Below are positions 54,386 through 63,108 of a stretch of DNA of 64,000 nucleotides, one piece after another. The stretch lies in the NCBI GenBank assembly GCA_964581355.1, contig CAZOOA010000001.1, forward strand, positions 81,468 through 145,467, read 5' to 3'. Each line of letters opens with the position of its first letter. The first letter of the stretch is position 1. Both the position numbers and the translations under genes were made by a program. This DNA is from CAZOOA01 sp964581355. GTDB taxonomy: Bacteria > Bacillota > Dethiobacteria > DTU022 > UBA8154. The notes below the pieces were generated by a model. The model did no database searches and was not told where the DNA came from. It saw nothing but the letters and a program-made list of their open reading frames with translations.

Positions 54386-55003
54386 TTAAAAGTCTACGAC
54401 CAAACCTAACAGCGCCGGGGTGACCAGGACTTCAATTACTGCGGCGATAACGAGGAGGTAAACTACCAGGGGCAGGATAGTCCAATATTCTTTGAGCACC
54501 TGCTTGAGGCTTTCGCCTCTTTTTTTGTTGGGAAGGGGAAAAACAAGGTGAAAGCCCAACTTAAGTCCAAACGCTGTGCTGAAGAAGAAAGCAGGCAGTT
54601 CAAAAATGCCATGGGGCAGGATTCCCAGGGAGATAAAAGGTAGAAGGGATACCCCTTCCAGGGACAACTCTTTCATTAAGTAACCCAACAGGGCGCCGTT
54701 GGTAAACAGACCCAACAGGGTTGGTATTCCAAGAATAATTCCTAAAAACATTGCCTGAAGAGAAGCCAGCAGATTGTTGAAAAACAAAATTGCAATCCCC
54801 CTTATGGGGGAGCCTTCAAAAACCAGTCTGGCCATCTCCTGCAAAAATTGATGTTGGCCTTCGGTGACATCTCCAAAAAACAAAAACCCGTTGCGGGGCG
54901 CTGTGTAGGCAATGATAATCCCGATTAAAAAGAAAAGCAGTGAAATTATCAGCCAACTGATGTTTTGCTGCAGGATAACCCTGGTTTCTGGTTTAATAAT
55001 CAT
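54386..55003 (-). CDS. SpoIIM (stage II sporulation protein M) family membrane protein
   Basis: The protein is 205 residues long with five or so membrane helices. The family core LFFNNLLASLQAMFLGIILGI and the LGILPHGIFELPAFFFSTAFG stretch are clear. SpoIIM acts with SpoIID and SpoIIP in mother-cell engulfment; however, SpoIIM-like (DUF95) proteins occur also outside sporulation, so a direct role is not proven. It is divergent from priA, with an A/T-rich intergenic region of 115 bases. Confidence 0.85.
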   Translation of the reverse strand: MIIKPETRVILQQNISWLIISLLFFLIGIIIAYTAPRNGFLFFGDVTEGQHQFLQEMARLVFEGSPIRGIAILFFNNLLASLQAMFLGIILGIPTLLGLFTNGALLGYLMKELSLEGVSLLPFISLGILPHGIFELPAFFFSTAFGLKLGFHLVFPLPNKKRGESLKQVLKEYWTILPLVVYLLVIAAVIEVLVTPALLGLVVDF

Positions 55004-55118
55004 GTTTTGTGCCTTTCCTGGTTAACAAGCCTATTGTTTTTCTGACCTTCTTTTTATTATAATATAATCTGCCTGACATTGAAATAGCTGAAAGACGATT
55101 GTGTGAAGGAGCGTTCAA

Positions 55119-57368
55119 ATGAAGGAAGGTATAAATGAAGCCAAATATGTTCAGGTAATTATCGATAAGGTTAGCGATGCTCTTGATCGACCTTTTCAAT
55201 ATCAAGTGCCGCTCCATTTACATTCGCAGGTTCACCTGGGGGCCCAGGTCCTGGTCCCTTTCCGCTCCGGCAAAATGAATGCTTTTGTGGTCCAACTCGA
55301 CGATGAGCCTTTGGTTGAAGAGCCGCGTCCTCTTTTAGCGGTATTGGAAAATCAACCCGGTCTTCGCGAGGAAATGGTCCAGCTGAGCTATTGGGTGGCA
55401 AAAAGGTTTTTTACCCGTTGGTCTGAATCCATTGGGCTCTGCCTGCCCCCAGCCAGAAAAAGGGTCAAAAAAAAATATAATGAGTTGGTTTATCCTCTGG
55501 TTGACGGGCAGGCACTGCTTGAAGAGGCGGAAAGAATCAAGAGCAAAGCCTTCCGCCAGGCCCTCGTTCTCCAGTACCTGGCGATTTCTTCCCAGGAAGG
55601 GATGACCTGGCCTGAACTTAGAGAAAAAACGGGAGCAAGCCGGCAGAGCTTAAATGCCCTTATGGAAAAGGGTTGGATCAAAGCACGGCCCATAATATGG
55701 GAACGGGATCCCTGGTCCGGGGAACTCCCTTCGAACGGAAACTGTGCCAATTTAACCTTAACAGGGGAACAGGAGAACGCCTGGGCAGAGATTAAACAAT
55801 CGCTGGAAAACCCGGAAAAGGATATTCTTCTATTTGGTATTACAGGTAGTGGAAAAACGGAGCTGTATTTTAAAGCAGTCCAAAAAGTGGTGCAGGAAGG
55901 ACGACAGGCCTTAGTGCTGGTCCCTGAAATTGCCCTGACCCCCCATATGGTAGAGCAGCTAAGAAGACGGTTCCCAGGCCAGGTTGGCATGCTGCACAGT
56001 GGACTGCCTGACGGCGAGCGCTACGACCAGTGGTGGAAAATCAGGGAAGGAAAAGTTAAAATCGTGCTGGGGTCTCGCTCCGCTGTTTTTGCCCCCTTTA
56101 AAAACCTGGGTTTGATCGTAATGGATGAAGAACATGAAAATACATACCGCCAGGATGACTCGCCCCGCTATCACGCCAGAGATGTAGCCCGGTGGCGTGC
56201 CAGGTTTCATCATGCATTGCTGCTTATGGGCAGTGCTACCCCTTCCCTGGAAATGTTCCTGGAATCCCGGAAAGGAAAGGTTAAAATGCTGGAACTGAAA
56301 GAAAGAGTGGCCGGGCGGACCCTCCCTGCGGTTGATGTTGTTGATATGAGGGAAGAAACCAGGTACAGGAGGCGGAGTGTTTTCAGCACGAAACTATACG
56401 GGCAGATTAAACAGGCCCTGGGGCAGGGAGAGCAGGTGATTCTGTTCCTGAACAGGAGAGGCTTTGCCGGCTTTGCCCTGTGTCGCCGCTGTGGGCATGT
56501 GGTGGAATGTCCTTATTGCTCTGTTTCTTTGACCTACCATTATCACCCTGAACACCTGCAGTGTCATTATTGTAATTACAAGCGAGAACCCCTGGAAAGC
56601 TGCCCCAACTGTCACAGCTTTTCCATTGGAAACTTTGGTCTGGGTACGCAGAGACTGGAACAGCAGGTAAAGGAAGCTTTCCCGGGCGCTGAAGTTATCC
56701 GTATGGATAGTGATGCTGCAACCGGGAAGGGTGTGCATGAAAAAATGTGGCGGGCCTTTAAAGAGAAGAAGGCTTCGATTCTGATTGGCACCCAAATGGT
56801 AGCCAAAGGGCATGATTTCCCGGAAGTAACCCTTGTCGGGGTTATCGCGGCGGATATTAACCTTCACCTTCCCGACTTTCGGGCCGGGGAAAAAACTTTT
56901 CAACTGCTCACCCAGGTCTCGGGCCGGGCTGGACGTGGTGATAAACAAGGCAAAGTGCTGGTTCAAACCTTTTCCCCGGATCATTACAGCATTGTCGCTG
57001 CTTCTTTTCAGGATTACATGCAGTTTATTCAAGAAGAAAGCCAAAGAAGAAGCCTGCTGAATTACCCCCCTTTTGCCGACTTAATTATTTTTGGCTGTAG
57101 TGCAACTGAAGAAAAAGATGCTGCCCAGGTGGCTGAAAACTTGAAAGTTCGGCTTGAACCAGCTCTGGAGCAGGGCGATGAATTATTGGGGCCTGCCCCT
57201 GCTCCAGTGAAGCGCGTAAAAGGGTACTATCGCTATCAATTAGTGTATAAGGGTCTGGATCTTCAGGAAAAAAATGATTTTTTCCGGGAAACCGTCTGGA
57301 GTTTCAGAAAAGGATTGATCGGAGATATCAGGGTAACAGTGGATTTTAACCCGCTTTTGGTGTTATAA
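55119..57368 (+). CDS. priA: Primosomal protein N' (PriA helicase)
   Basis: PriA restarts stalled replication forks. The 749 residues show an N-terminal 3'-DNA binding domain (about 1-110), a winged helix, the helicase core with GITGSGKTELY (Walker A) and MDEEHE (Walker B), and the zinc-binding insert (CRRCGHVVECPYC, CHYC, CPNC, about residues 455-505). VSGRAGRGD (motif VI) is near residue 600. GAAGGAG precedes the ATG. def and fmt follow closely. Confidence 0.97.
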   Translation: MKEGINEAKYVQVIIDKVSDALDRPFQYQVPLHLHSQVHLGAQVLVPFRSGKMNAFVVQLDDEPLVEEPRPLLAVLENQPGLREEMVQLSYWVAKRFFTRWSESIGLCLPPARKRVKKKYNELVYPLVDGQALLEEAERIKSKAFRQALVLQYLAISSQEGMTWPELREKTGASRQSLNALMEKGWIKARPIIWERDPWSGELPSNGNCANLTLTGEQENAWAEIKQSLENPEKDILLFGITGSGKTELYFKAVQKVVQEGRQALVLVPEIALTPHMVEQLRRRFPGQVGMLHSGLPDGERYDQWWKIREGKVKIVLGSRSAVFAPFKNLGLIVMDEEHENTYRQDDSPRYHARDVARWRARFHHALLLMGSATPSLEMFLESRKGKVKMLELKERVAGRTLPAVDVVDMREETRYRRRSVFSTKLYGQIKQALGQGEQVILFLNRRGFAGFALCRRCGHVVECPYCSVSLTYHYHPEHLQCHYCNYKREPLESCPNCHSFSIGNFGLGTQRLEQQVKEAFPGAEVIRMDSDAATGKGVHEKMWRAFKEKKASILIGTQMVAKGHDFPEVTLVGVIAADINLHLPDFRAGEKTFQLLTQVSGRAGRGDKQGKVLVQTFSPDHYSIVAASFQDYMQFIQEESQRRSLLNYPPFADLIIFGCSATEEKDAAQVAENLKVRLEPALEQGDELLGPAPAPVKRVKGYYRYQLVYKGLDLQEKNDFFRETVWSFRKGLIGDIRVTVDFNPLLVL

Positions 57369-57393
57369 TGTTAAATGATAGAGGTGGTGTGTA

Positions 57394-57876
57394 ATGGCAA
57401 TCAGGCAGATCAGAAAAGATGGCGATCCTGAATTACGCAAAAAAGCGGACGAAGTTAGGCGTTTTTCCCCCCACCTTCATCGCTTAATCGATGATATGGT
57501 TGATACAATGCACGAAGCGGAAGGTGTTGGTTTGGCGGCCCCCCAGGTTGGTATTTCCAAGCGGGTAGTGGTGCTCCGCCATGAAGATGAAGTGTTTGAA
57601 ATTGTCAACCCTGAAATTACTTGGGCCCAGGGTGAAGATACCGATATCGAGGGTTGCCTGAGCTGCCCGGGGGTTTATGGAGAAGTCACCCGTGCTGCAG
57701 AGGTCAAGGTGCAGGGAAAAGACCGAAATGGAAAAGATTTCATTATCGCAGGCCAGGATTTACTGGCCCGGGTCCTGCAGCATGAAATTGACCACCTGGA
57801 CGGTGTGTTGTTCCTGGATAAGGTAGAACAGCTCCTTGATGCAGGGGAAATAAGAAAATTGAGCGAGAAAAAATAG
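57394..57876 (+). CDS. def: Peptide deformylase
   Basis: Peptide deformylase removes the formyl group from nascent N-termini and is a metalloenzyme (Fe2+ in vivo). The 160 residues have the three motifs EGVGLAAPQVG, EGCLSCPG (Cys ligand) and QHEIDHLDGVL (two His ligands and the catalytic Glu). It starts 25 bases after priA and is followed by fmt, the enzyme that puts the formyl group on Met-tRNA. Confidence 0.98.
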   Translation: MAIRQIRKDGDPELRKKADEVRRFSPHLHRLIDDMVDTMHEAEGVGLAAPQVGISKRVVVLRHEDEVFEIVNPEITWAQGEDTDIEGCLSCPGVYGEVTRAAEVKVQGKDRNGKDFIIAGQDLLARVLQHEIDHLDGVLFLDKVEQLLDAGEIRKLSEKK

Positions 57877-57884
57877 GTGATGTT

Positions 57885-58859
57885 GTGTCCAGTCCAAAGA
57901 TTATCTTTTTAGCTACTGCACCCTTTGCCGTCCCTTCTTTAAAGCTGCTGGCAAAAAGCGATTACTGCCCCCTTGCAGTTGTAACCCGGCCTGACCGGCC
58001 CTCAGGAAGGGGGAAGAAGTTCCTTTCTCCCCCTGTTAAAAAAACAGCTGCAGAGCTGGGGCTTGAAGTGCTGCAGCCCAAAGGGAAAGAGGAATTGTAT
58101 TGGGTAGTGGAGCAGGCCCATCCCGACATCATTATTAATGTTGCTTATGGGATGATTTTACCTGCCCGCATTTTGGAGCACCCTGTGCTGGGGTGTGTCA
58201 ATGTCCATCCTTCCCTGCTTCCAAACTACCGGGGTGCGGCCCCGGTGCGCAGAGCTATCATGGCGGGGGAGCAGGTTACGGGTGTATCTGTAATGTACAT
58301 GGCTGAAGAAATGGATGCAGGAGATATTATTTTACAGGAACAGGTTTTGATCGCAGAAGAAGAGACTTATGGCATGCTGCATGACCGACTGGCCCAGGTG
58401 GGTGCTGAACTGCTGCAGCAGGCGCTTAATCTGCTGCAGCAGGGTATAGCTCCACGCATTCCGCAAGAGGAGGAAAAAGCCACATATGCTCCTCCTTTGG
58501 CCCCGGAAGACGAAATTTTGGACTGGTCACAGACCGCCGAAGCGATTTATAACCAGGTCCGGGGCATGGAGCCTTCGCCGGGTGTATATACCTGGTTCAG
58601 CGGTAAACGGTTGAAACTTAGAAAAGTAATCCCGGTGCATAAACCGGGGCAGAAGCAGGGTGATAAATCCCCGTTATGCTCAGAAACGGGGCAGCATGTT
58701 CCCGGTACGGTGTGCTGGATAGAAAAAGATAATTTTTTGGTCGCTGCCGGGCAGGGGTATTTAAAAATAACAGAACTGCAGCCGGAAGGGAAAAAAAGGA
58801 TCTCGGCCGGCGACTTTTTAAGAGGATACAATCTTCAGGTTGGTGATACACTTGGCTGA
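57885..58859 (+). CDS. fmt: Methionyl-tRNA formyltransferase
   Basis: Fmt transfers a formyl group from 10-formyl-THF to initiator Met-tRNA. The 324 residues have NVHPSLLPNYRGAAPVRRAI (the catalytic HPSLLP), VSVMYMAEEMDAGDI, and a C-terminal OB-like domain (about 210-315). The start is GTG with AGGTGATG upstream. Its end overlaps the next gene by a few bases. Confidence 0.97.
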   Translation: MSSPKIIFLATAPFAVPSLKLLAKSDYCPLAVVTRPDRPSGRGKKFLSPPVKKTAAELGLEVLQPKGKEELYWVVEQAHPDIIINVAYGMILPARILEHPVLGCVNVHPSLLPNYRGAAPVRRAIMAGEQVTGVSVMYMAEEMDAGDIILQEQVLIAEEETYGMLHDRLAQVGAELLQQALNLLQQGIAPRIPQEEEKATYAPPLAPEDEILDWSQTAEAIYNQVRGMEPSPGVYTWFSGKRLKLRKVIPVHKPGQKQGDKSPLCSETGQHVPGTVCWIEKDNFLVAAGQGYLKITELQPEGKKRISAGDFLRGYNLQVGDTLG

Positions 58860-59637
58860 AAAGACGATCCTGGAAGGACAGGAAAAGAAAAGGGTTTTTA
58901 TGGGATTGGTCCTGCTGTGCCTGGTCTTTTTGCTGGGAGCAGCTATATACCTGCTGGCTTTTGCCAGTGATCCTCATTCCCTTGTCTTCCGTGGCATAGT
59001 AATAATCATGACAGTCTTTTTTTTTCTGCTGGTGTTCTTCTTTTTTGCCGGCCTGCTGGCCATGACATTAATTATCCTGGGTCGCCGCCCTCTTCCAGGG
59101 ATGCACTGGCTGATCGACAAGACATTGTTACTTTTGTTCCCTATTGTAATGTATCTGGGAAGAATGTTTCATATCGCCCAGGATAAAATACAGCGTTCCT
59201 TTATTGAGGTCAACAACCATCTTGTCCGTGCCCGCCAGGCAAAAACCGATTCTGCCCGGTGCATGATTTTGCTTCCTCATTGCCTGCAAAATGATACCTG
59301 CCCGCATAAAATAACTCTAAGTATCGATAACTGCAAAAAATGCGGGAACTGCCAGGTTGGGGACATTATCGATGTAGCAGCTTCAAAAGGGGTTGAAGTA
59401 GATGTTGTTGCCGGAGGGACCATGGCCCGCCGGGCCCTGGAACAGTATGCCCCCCGGGCTGTTGTTGCCGTGGCCTGTGAACGTGATCTTTCCAGCGGTG
59501 TTCTGGACAGCTTCCCTCTGCCTGTCATCGGTGTAGTGAACCAGCGCCCTGAAGGGCCTTGTTTAAATACGAAAGTGGACCTGGATGCCTTGGAAAGGGC
59601 GATAAACATCCACTTGCAATGTTTAAGCGAAACTTAA
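58852..59637 (+). CDS. DUF116 family membrane protein with Cys cluster
   Basis: The protein is about 261 residues long: two or three membrane helices in the first 105 positions, then a cytoplasmic domain beginning CMILLPHCLQ. Eight cysteines follow within about 45 residues, in the pattern C-C-C-C-CxxC-GxC plus C further on (NCKKCGNC), which suggests a metal or iron-sulfur site. The last part resembles a small Rossmann-like domain. The family (DUF116) is often beside fmt in clostridia and archaea; its function is unknown. I prefer TTG 58852, which has GGTGA upstream. Confidence 0.82.
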   Translation: MAEKTILEGQEKKRVFMGLVLLCLVFLLGAAIYLLAFASDPHSLVFRGIVIIMTVFFFLLVFFFFAGLLAMTLIILGRRPLPGMHWLIDKTLLLLFPIVMYLGRMFHIAQDKIQRSFIEVNNHLVRARQAKTDSARCMILLPHCLQNDTCPHKITLSIDNCKKCGNCQVGDIIDVAASKGVEVDVVAGGTMARRALEQYAPRAVVAVACERDLSSGVLDSFPLPVIGVVNQRPEGPCLNTKVDLDALERAINIHLQCLSET

Positions 59638-59674
59638 AATTCCAATTTTATACTAAAGGAGGTTTTTTGCTACC

Positions 59675-60355
59675 ATGTGGTTTCTAGACAGTGGGTTTAT
59701 CATCTTTGTTATACCAGCCATGATTTTTGCTTTTTATGCCCAGGCTAAGGTAAAAAGTGCTTATGAACGCTACTCCCGTGTGTCATCTCGTTCCGGATTG
59801 ACAGGAGCCCAGGTGGCGCGGTCCTTGCTGGACGGGGCACGGCTGGACGATATTGAAGTAACACAGACCCAGGGACAGTTGACGGACCACTATGATCCCA
59901 GGCAAAAAGTTGTCCGTCTTTCCCCTGATGTTTACCGGGGAAGCACCCTGGCTTCTATTGGCATAGCTGCTCACGAGGTGGGCCATGCCATTCAACATGG
60001 AACGGACTATGCTCCCCTGACTATCCGTAATGCCATTGTCCCCCTGGCCGGTTTCGGTTCCCAAGCGGCTTTTCCTTTGTTTCTGGTGGGAATGATCTTT
60101 CAGCAGGGTTTTCTCATGGATATAGGGATCGCCATTTTCTTGTTTGCTGTCATTTTTCAGGCTATAACACTGCCTGTCGAGTTAAATGCCAGCAGCCGTG
60201 CTATAGAGTTGTTGGAAGGTGGGGGCATGCTTCAGGGAGAAGAACTTTCCGGGGCTAAAAAGGTCCTGAATGCAGCGGCATTGACTTATATTGCTGCTTT
60301 AGCCATGGCCTTGGCCCAATTATTAAGGCTGCTTCTACTCAGGGGACGTGACTAG
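59675..60355 (+). CDS. YugP-type membrane zinc metallopeptidase
   Basis: The protein is 226 residues long with a membrane helix at about 5-25, a zinc site HEVGHAIQH near residue 108, and further helices at about 125-165 and 195-220. The overall pattern fits Zn_peptidase_2 (YugP) integral membrane proteases, whose substrates are not known. AAAGGAGG lies before the ATG. Its stop codon lies two bases inside the B module of the structured repeat that follows. Confidence 0.9.
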   Translation: MWFLDSGFIIFVIPAMIFAFYAQAKVKSAYERYSRVSSRSGLTGAQVARSLLDGARLDDIEVTQTQGQLTDHYDPRQKVVRLSPDVYRGSTLASIGIAAHEVGHAIQHGTDYAPLTIRNAIVPLAGFGSQAAFPLFLVGMIFQQGFLMDIGIAIFLFAVIFQAITLPVELNASSRAIELLEGGGMLQGEELSGAKKVLNAAALTYIAALAMALAQLLRLLLLRGRD

Positions 60356-60760
60356 GTCGGCGGAAGCTTGAACTGAGCCCTAGCGCTTTGCCGTGAAGAT
60401 AACCGGAGCCGATACCGGGAAACTTAAAACGCCATTTTCATACTAACCGACACGGCCCTTGCGGGCCACAACAGGGGACGAAAAACCAAGCTTTCCTTTG
60501 AAGTGCTGGTCCTCAACACTCCGCCTCCTAACCGGGGAGATGGCGCATTCGTCCGGCGACGTTGGTCTCTGTGGCCAAAGGCGCTTGGTGACCGAAGGTC
60601 CTCGGGCGGTCCGGCCGACAGGACGTCGGCCGCCGGGATCGACCCGGACGGGAGTTAAACCGGGTAGGCCGCCCGAGAACCCCGAGGGAACTTTAGCGCT
60701 TTGCCGCGAAGATAACCGGAGCCGATACCGGGAAACTTAAAACTCCATTTTCATACTAAT
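60354..60760 (+). repeat. Modular structured repeat, locus 2 (B-A-variable-B)
   Basis: Module B (60354-60431, from AGGTCGGCGGAAGCTTGAAC) is followed by module A (60432-60484, CCATTTTCATACTAACCG, then GGCCC-TTGC-GGGCC and ACAACAGGGGACGAAAA). Then come a variable GC-rich middle (60485-60688) and a second B (60689-60760, TTTAGCGCTTTGCCGCGAAG). The middle folds as a branched structure: CTCGGGCGG (60601-60609) with CCGCCCGAG (60669-60677) encloses GGCCGAC/GTCGGCC (60613-60631) and CCGGG/CCCGG (60633-60647). It has no sequence similarity that I can see to the middle of the locus at 34505-34850. A 93-codon frame here is judged non-coding. Confidence 0.78.
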
Positions 60761-60782
60761 TGAGCTATAGTGGGGAAGAATA

Positions 60783-61427
60783 ATGCTTTTTTTCTTGATC
60801 ATTCTATTTTTTATTGGCTTGTTTGTTCTTTTCGGTTTAATCTTTTTACCATTTCAATTTGCTCTTTATTCCATTTTTAATATTATTACCATTCCTTTTC
60901 AGTTGGTAAAAATCGCTTTCAACAAGCAGCTTCGGGTTAATCATGCTTTGGAACATGCTACCATTAATGTGATTGAAAGCCAGTTTGGCTGCTTAAACCT
61001 GGCAGGTATGGGGAAAGAAAACGGTTTTATTCTCCAGGGTCCGGTAGACCCGGGTTTGGTAGAAGAAGCAGCAAGGGTGGGGTTATCCAGGCTGCAGCAG
61101 GGTGAGCACGAGCTGGCTATTCACAGAAGGTGCGGTACAAGTATGTTGGCCGCGAACTTTGTCGCATCGGTTTTTTTTATTTATGTGCTCTGGAGTGCAG
61201 GATATTTTGGTATCCTGTTTGTCCTGCTAGCTATTTTGGCGGCACAATTTTTAGGGCCTCCTTTAGGTTGGGTGGTCCAAAAATACATTACGACATCAAC
61301 GGATGTCCATCGTGTTGAAGTTGTGGGGGTTGAGTATGACTCTTCTCATGCGCGCTTGGGCGGTCTGTTCGCTTCACCTCCGGGACGCTATTTTGTCCGG
61401 ACAAGAAAAGTCTACAGCGTTATATGA
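60783..61427 (+). CDS. DUF6391-like membrane protein
   Basis: The protein is 214 residues long. There are two hydrophobic N-terminal segments (about 1-45). A conserved soluble part follows (NHALEHATINVIESQF, GFILQGPVDP, LAIHRRCGTSMLAANF), then two membrane helices (about 130-170), and a tail with VHRVEVVGVE. The HALEHATI motif and the following HRRCGT resemble a family of unknown function (DUF6391). GGGGAAG supplies the site, 22 bases after the structured repeat. It is not clear whether it is co-transcribed with rsmB. Confidence 0.7.
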   Translation: MLFFLIILFFIGLFVLFGLIFLPFQFALYSIFNIITIPFQLVKIAFNKQLRVNHALEHATINVIESQFGCLNLAGMGKENGFILQGPVDPGLVEEAARVGLSRLQQGEHELAIHRRCGTSMLAANFVASVFFIYVLWSAGYFGILFVLLAILAAQFLGPPLGWVVQKYITTSTDVHRVEVVGVEYDSSHARLGGLFASPPGRYFVRTRKVYSVI

Positions 61428-61470
61428 ACCCTGGTACCGATAGAATAAACCATAGTATGGGAGTTTTTAC

Positions 61471-62877
61471 GTGAACAAAGAAAATGCTTTCCAGGAAAAT
61501 AATCCGTCTCAAGAACCCGGCCTTAAAGCAAGGGAAATGGCCGTCCAGGTATTGAAAGAAATAGAGGAAAAAAATGCATATGCAAACCTGGCTATTAACA
61601 AGGTCTTAAACCGTTCCTCTTTCCCCGGGGTGCAGCGTGCCCTGCTAACAGAACTTGTTTATGGAACAATCCAACGTTTGAACACTCTGGATTGGGTGCT
61701 ATCTCTTTTTCTCTCCCAACCGCTGGGAAAATTCACCCCCTGGATCCGCTCGATCCTGCGCCTGGGTGCTTACCAGATCCTTTACCTGGACCGTGTTCCC
61801 GATTCTGCTGCAGTGGACGAATCAGTTAAACTGGCCAAAAAATTCGGTCATAAAGGCGTCGCCGGCTTGACCAATGCGGTCTTGCGGAAAGTAAGCAGCG
61901 AAAAAGAGCAATTACCCTGGCCTTGCAAGGAAAACGAAGAAGAATATCTTTCCCTTCATTATTCCTATCCACCCTGGATTATTCGACGCTGGCTGTCCCT
62001 TCTGGGTTTCGAGGATACGGAAGCTTTGTGTATTGCAGGAAATGCTGTCCCTCCCTTAACTGTTAGAACCAATACCTTACGTATTTCCCGCCAGGAATTA
62101 AAACAAAAACTGCTGGAAGAAGGGGTAAAGGCCCGGGAGTGCCACTATACGACTGAAGGGCTCCACTTGTCATTGGATGGAAAATTATCCGGGCTAAAGA
62201 GTTTCCAGGAAGGTTTGTTCCAGGTGCAGGGCGAATCTTCCATGCTTGTTTCAACCCTGTTAAACCCACAACCGGGAGAGTTTATTCTTGATCTCTGCAG
62301 TGCGCCGGGCGGCAAAACTGTTCATATGGCCATGCTTATGCAAAACCAGGGGAAAATAATGGCTTCTGATCTTTATGCGCAACGGTTGAGGCTGGTTAAT
62401 GAAGCTGCGGAGCGCCAGGGTGTTTCCATTATTCATACTAAACGCCTTGATGGGCGCAACATTCCTTCTGCCTTAAAAGGTTCTTTCGACCGTGCCCTCC
62501 TGGATGTCCCCTGTTCCGGACTGGGAGTCATCAGGCGTAAAGGCGATTTGAAATGGAAAAGGGTGCCCGAAGATATCACTTCCCTGAAATTGCTTCAGGC
62601 AGAACTTTTAAAAGAAGCGTATAGTGCCATTAAACCTGGAGGAGTGCTTGTCTATAGTGCCTGTACTTTGGAGCCTGAAGAAACAGACCAGGTGATAGCA
62701 GACTTTATCTCTGAGGAAAAATCAAGCAGTCCGGCGCTGCTATCTCCACTTCTTCCTCAAGAGCTGCAGAATGCAGAAACAGGGGAAGGCATTGTTAAGC
62801 TGTGGCCGCATAAACATGATTTAGATGGGTTTTTCATCGCCAAAATCAGAAAGAATGGTCAACTACCTCACGGCTAA
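61471..62877 (+). CDS. rsmB: 16S rRNA (cytosine-967-C5)-methyltransferase, end replaced by IS end
   Basis: RsmB methylates C5 of C967 in 16S rRNA. The 468 residues have an N-terminal NusB-like domain (about 20-155) and a Rossmann methyltransferase domain with LDLCSAPGGKT (SAM), the two cysteines in VPCSGLGVIRRKGD and YSACTLEPEE, and a DGFFIAKIRK end that matches the family. The last codons (Leu-Pro-His-Gly) and the stop TAA lie in the left end of the iscB element: the stop (62875-62877) is in the hairpin loop. The original stop has been lost, but little or nothing of the protein seems missing. The start is GTG. Confidence 0.94.
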   Translation: MNKENAFQENNPSQEPGLKAREMAVQVLKEIEEKNAYANLAINKVLNRSSFPGVQRALLTELVYGTIQRLNTLDWVLSLFLSQPLGKFTPWIRSILRLGAYQILYLDRVPDSAAVDESVKLAKKFGHKGVAGLTNAVLRKVSSEKEQLPWPCKENEEEYLSLHYSYPPWIIRRWLSLLGFEDTEALCIAGNAVPPLTVRTNTLRISRQELKQKLLEEGVKARECHYTTEGLHLSLDGKLSGLKSFQEGLFQVQGESSMLVSTLLNPQPGEFILDLCSAPGGKTVHMAMLMQNQGKIMASDLYAQRLRLVNEAAERQGVSIIHTKRLDGRNIPSALKGSFDRALLDVPCSGLGVIRRKGDLKWKRVPEDITSLKLLQAELLKEAYSAIKPGGVLVYSACTLEPEETDQVIADFISEEKSSSPALLSPLLPQELQNAETGEGIVKLWPHKHDLDGFFIAKIRKNGQLPHG

Positions 62878-63100
62878 AGCCGTGGGCTTGTAAAGAGCCC
62901 TAGTTTTCCAGCCTAAGCCTTGATTGGCTACGTTACTTGCAAATATATAGGTACCCTGGGGTGCTCTTCCAGCTCCAGGCACTACGAGCAGTGGTTAAAC
63001 AGTTCTGAGAGGTAGGAACAGTGCTGCTGCTGAAAACTGCAGGATAACATTGGCGAGGAAGTATTACAGGACGCAAGTCCTGCATTATCTCTTAAAGGAG
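62866..63100 (+). ncRNA. Probable omega RNA (HEARO-type) of IscB
   Basis: In IscB systems the guide RNA scaffold is encoded immediately upstream of the gene, within the left end, and its 5' end reads into flanking DNA. Here 231 bases separate the left-end hairpin region from iscB and contain many short stems: GGGCT/AGCCC (62884-62900 region), CCTGG/CCAGG around 62955-62979, CACT/AGTG, GTTC/GAAC at about 63002-63019, and CAGGAC-GCAA-GTCCTG (63067-63082) just before the RBS. I could not match individual HEARO motifs, so the assignment rests on position and structure. Confidence 0.6.
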
Positions 63101-63108
63101 ATTTTATT

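Noticed and set aside
60459..60740. 93-codon open frame inside the structured repeat
   Set aside because: It has no Shine-Dalgarno site, is rich in Arg, Gly and Pro from GC-rich stems, and spans module borders. It is an artefact of the repeat.
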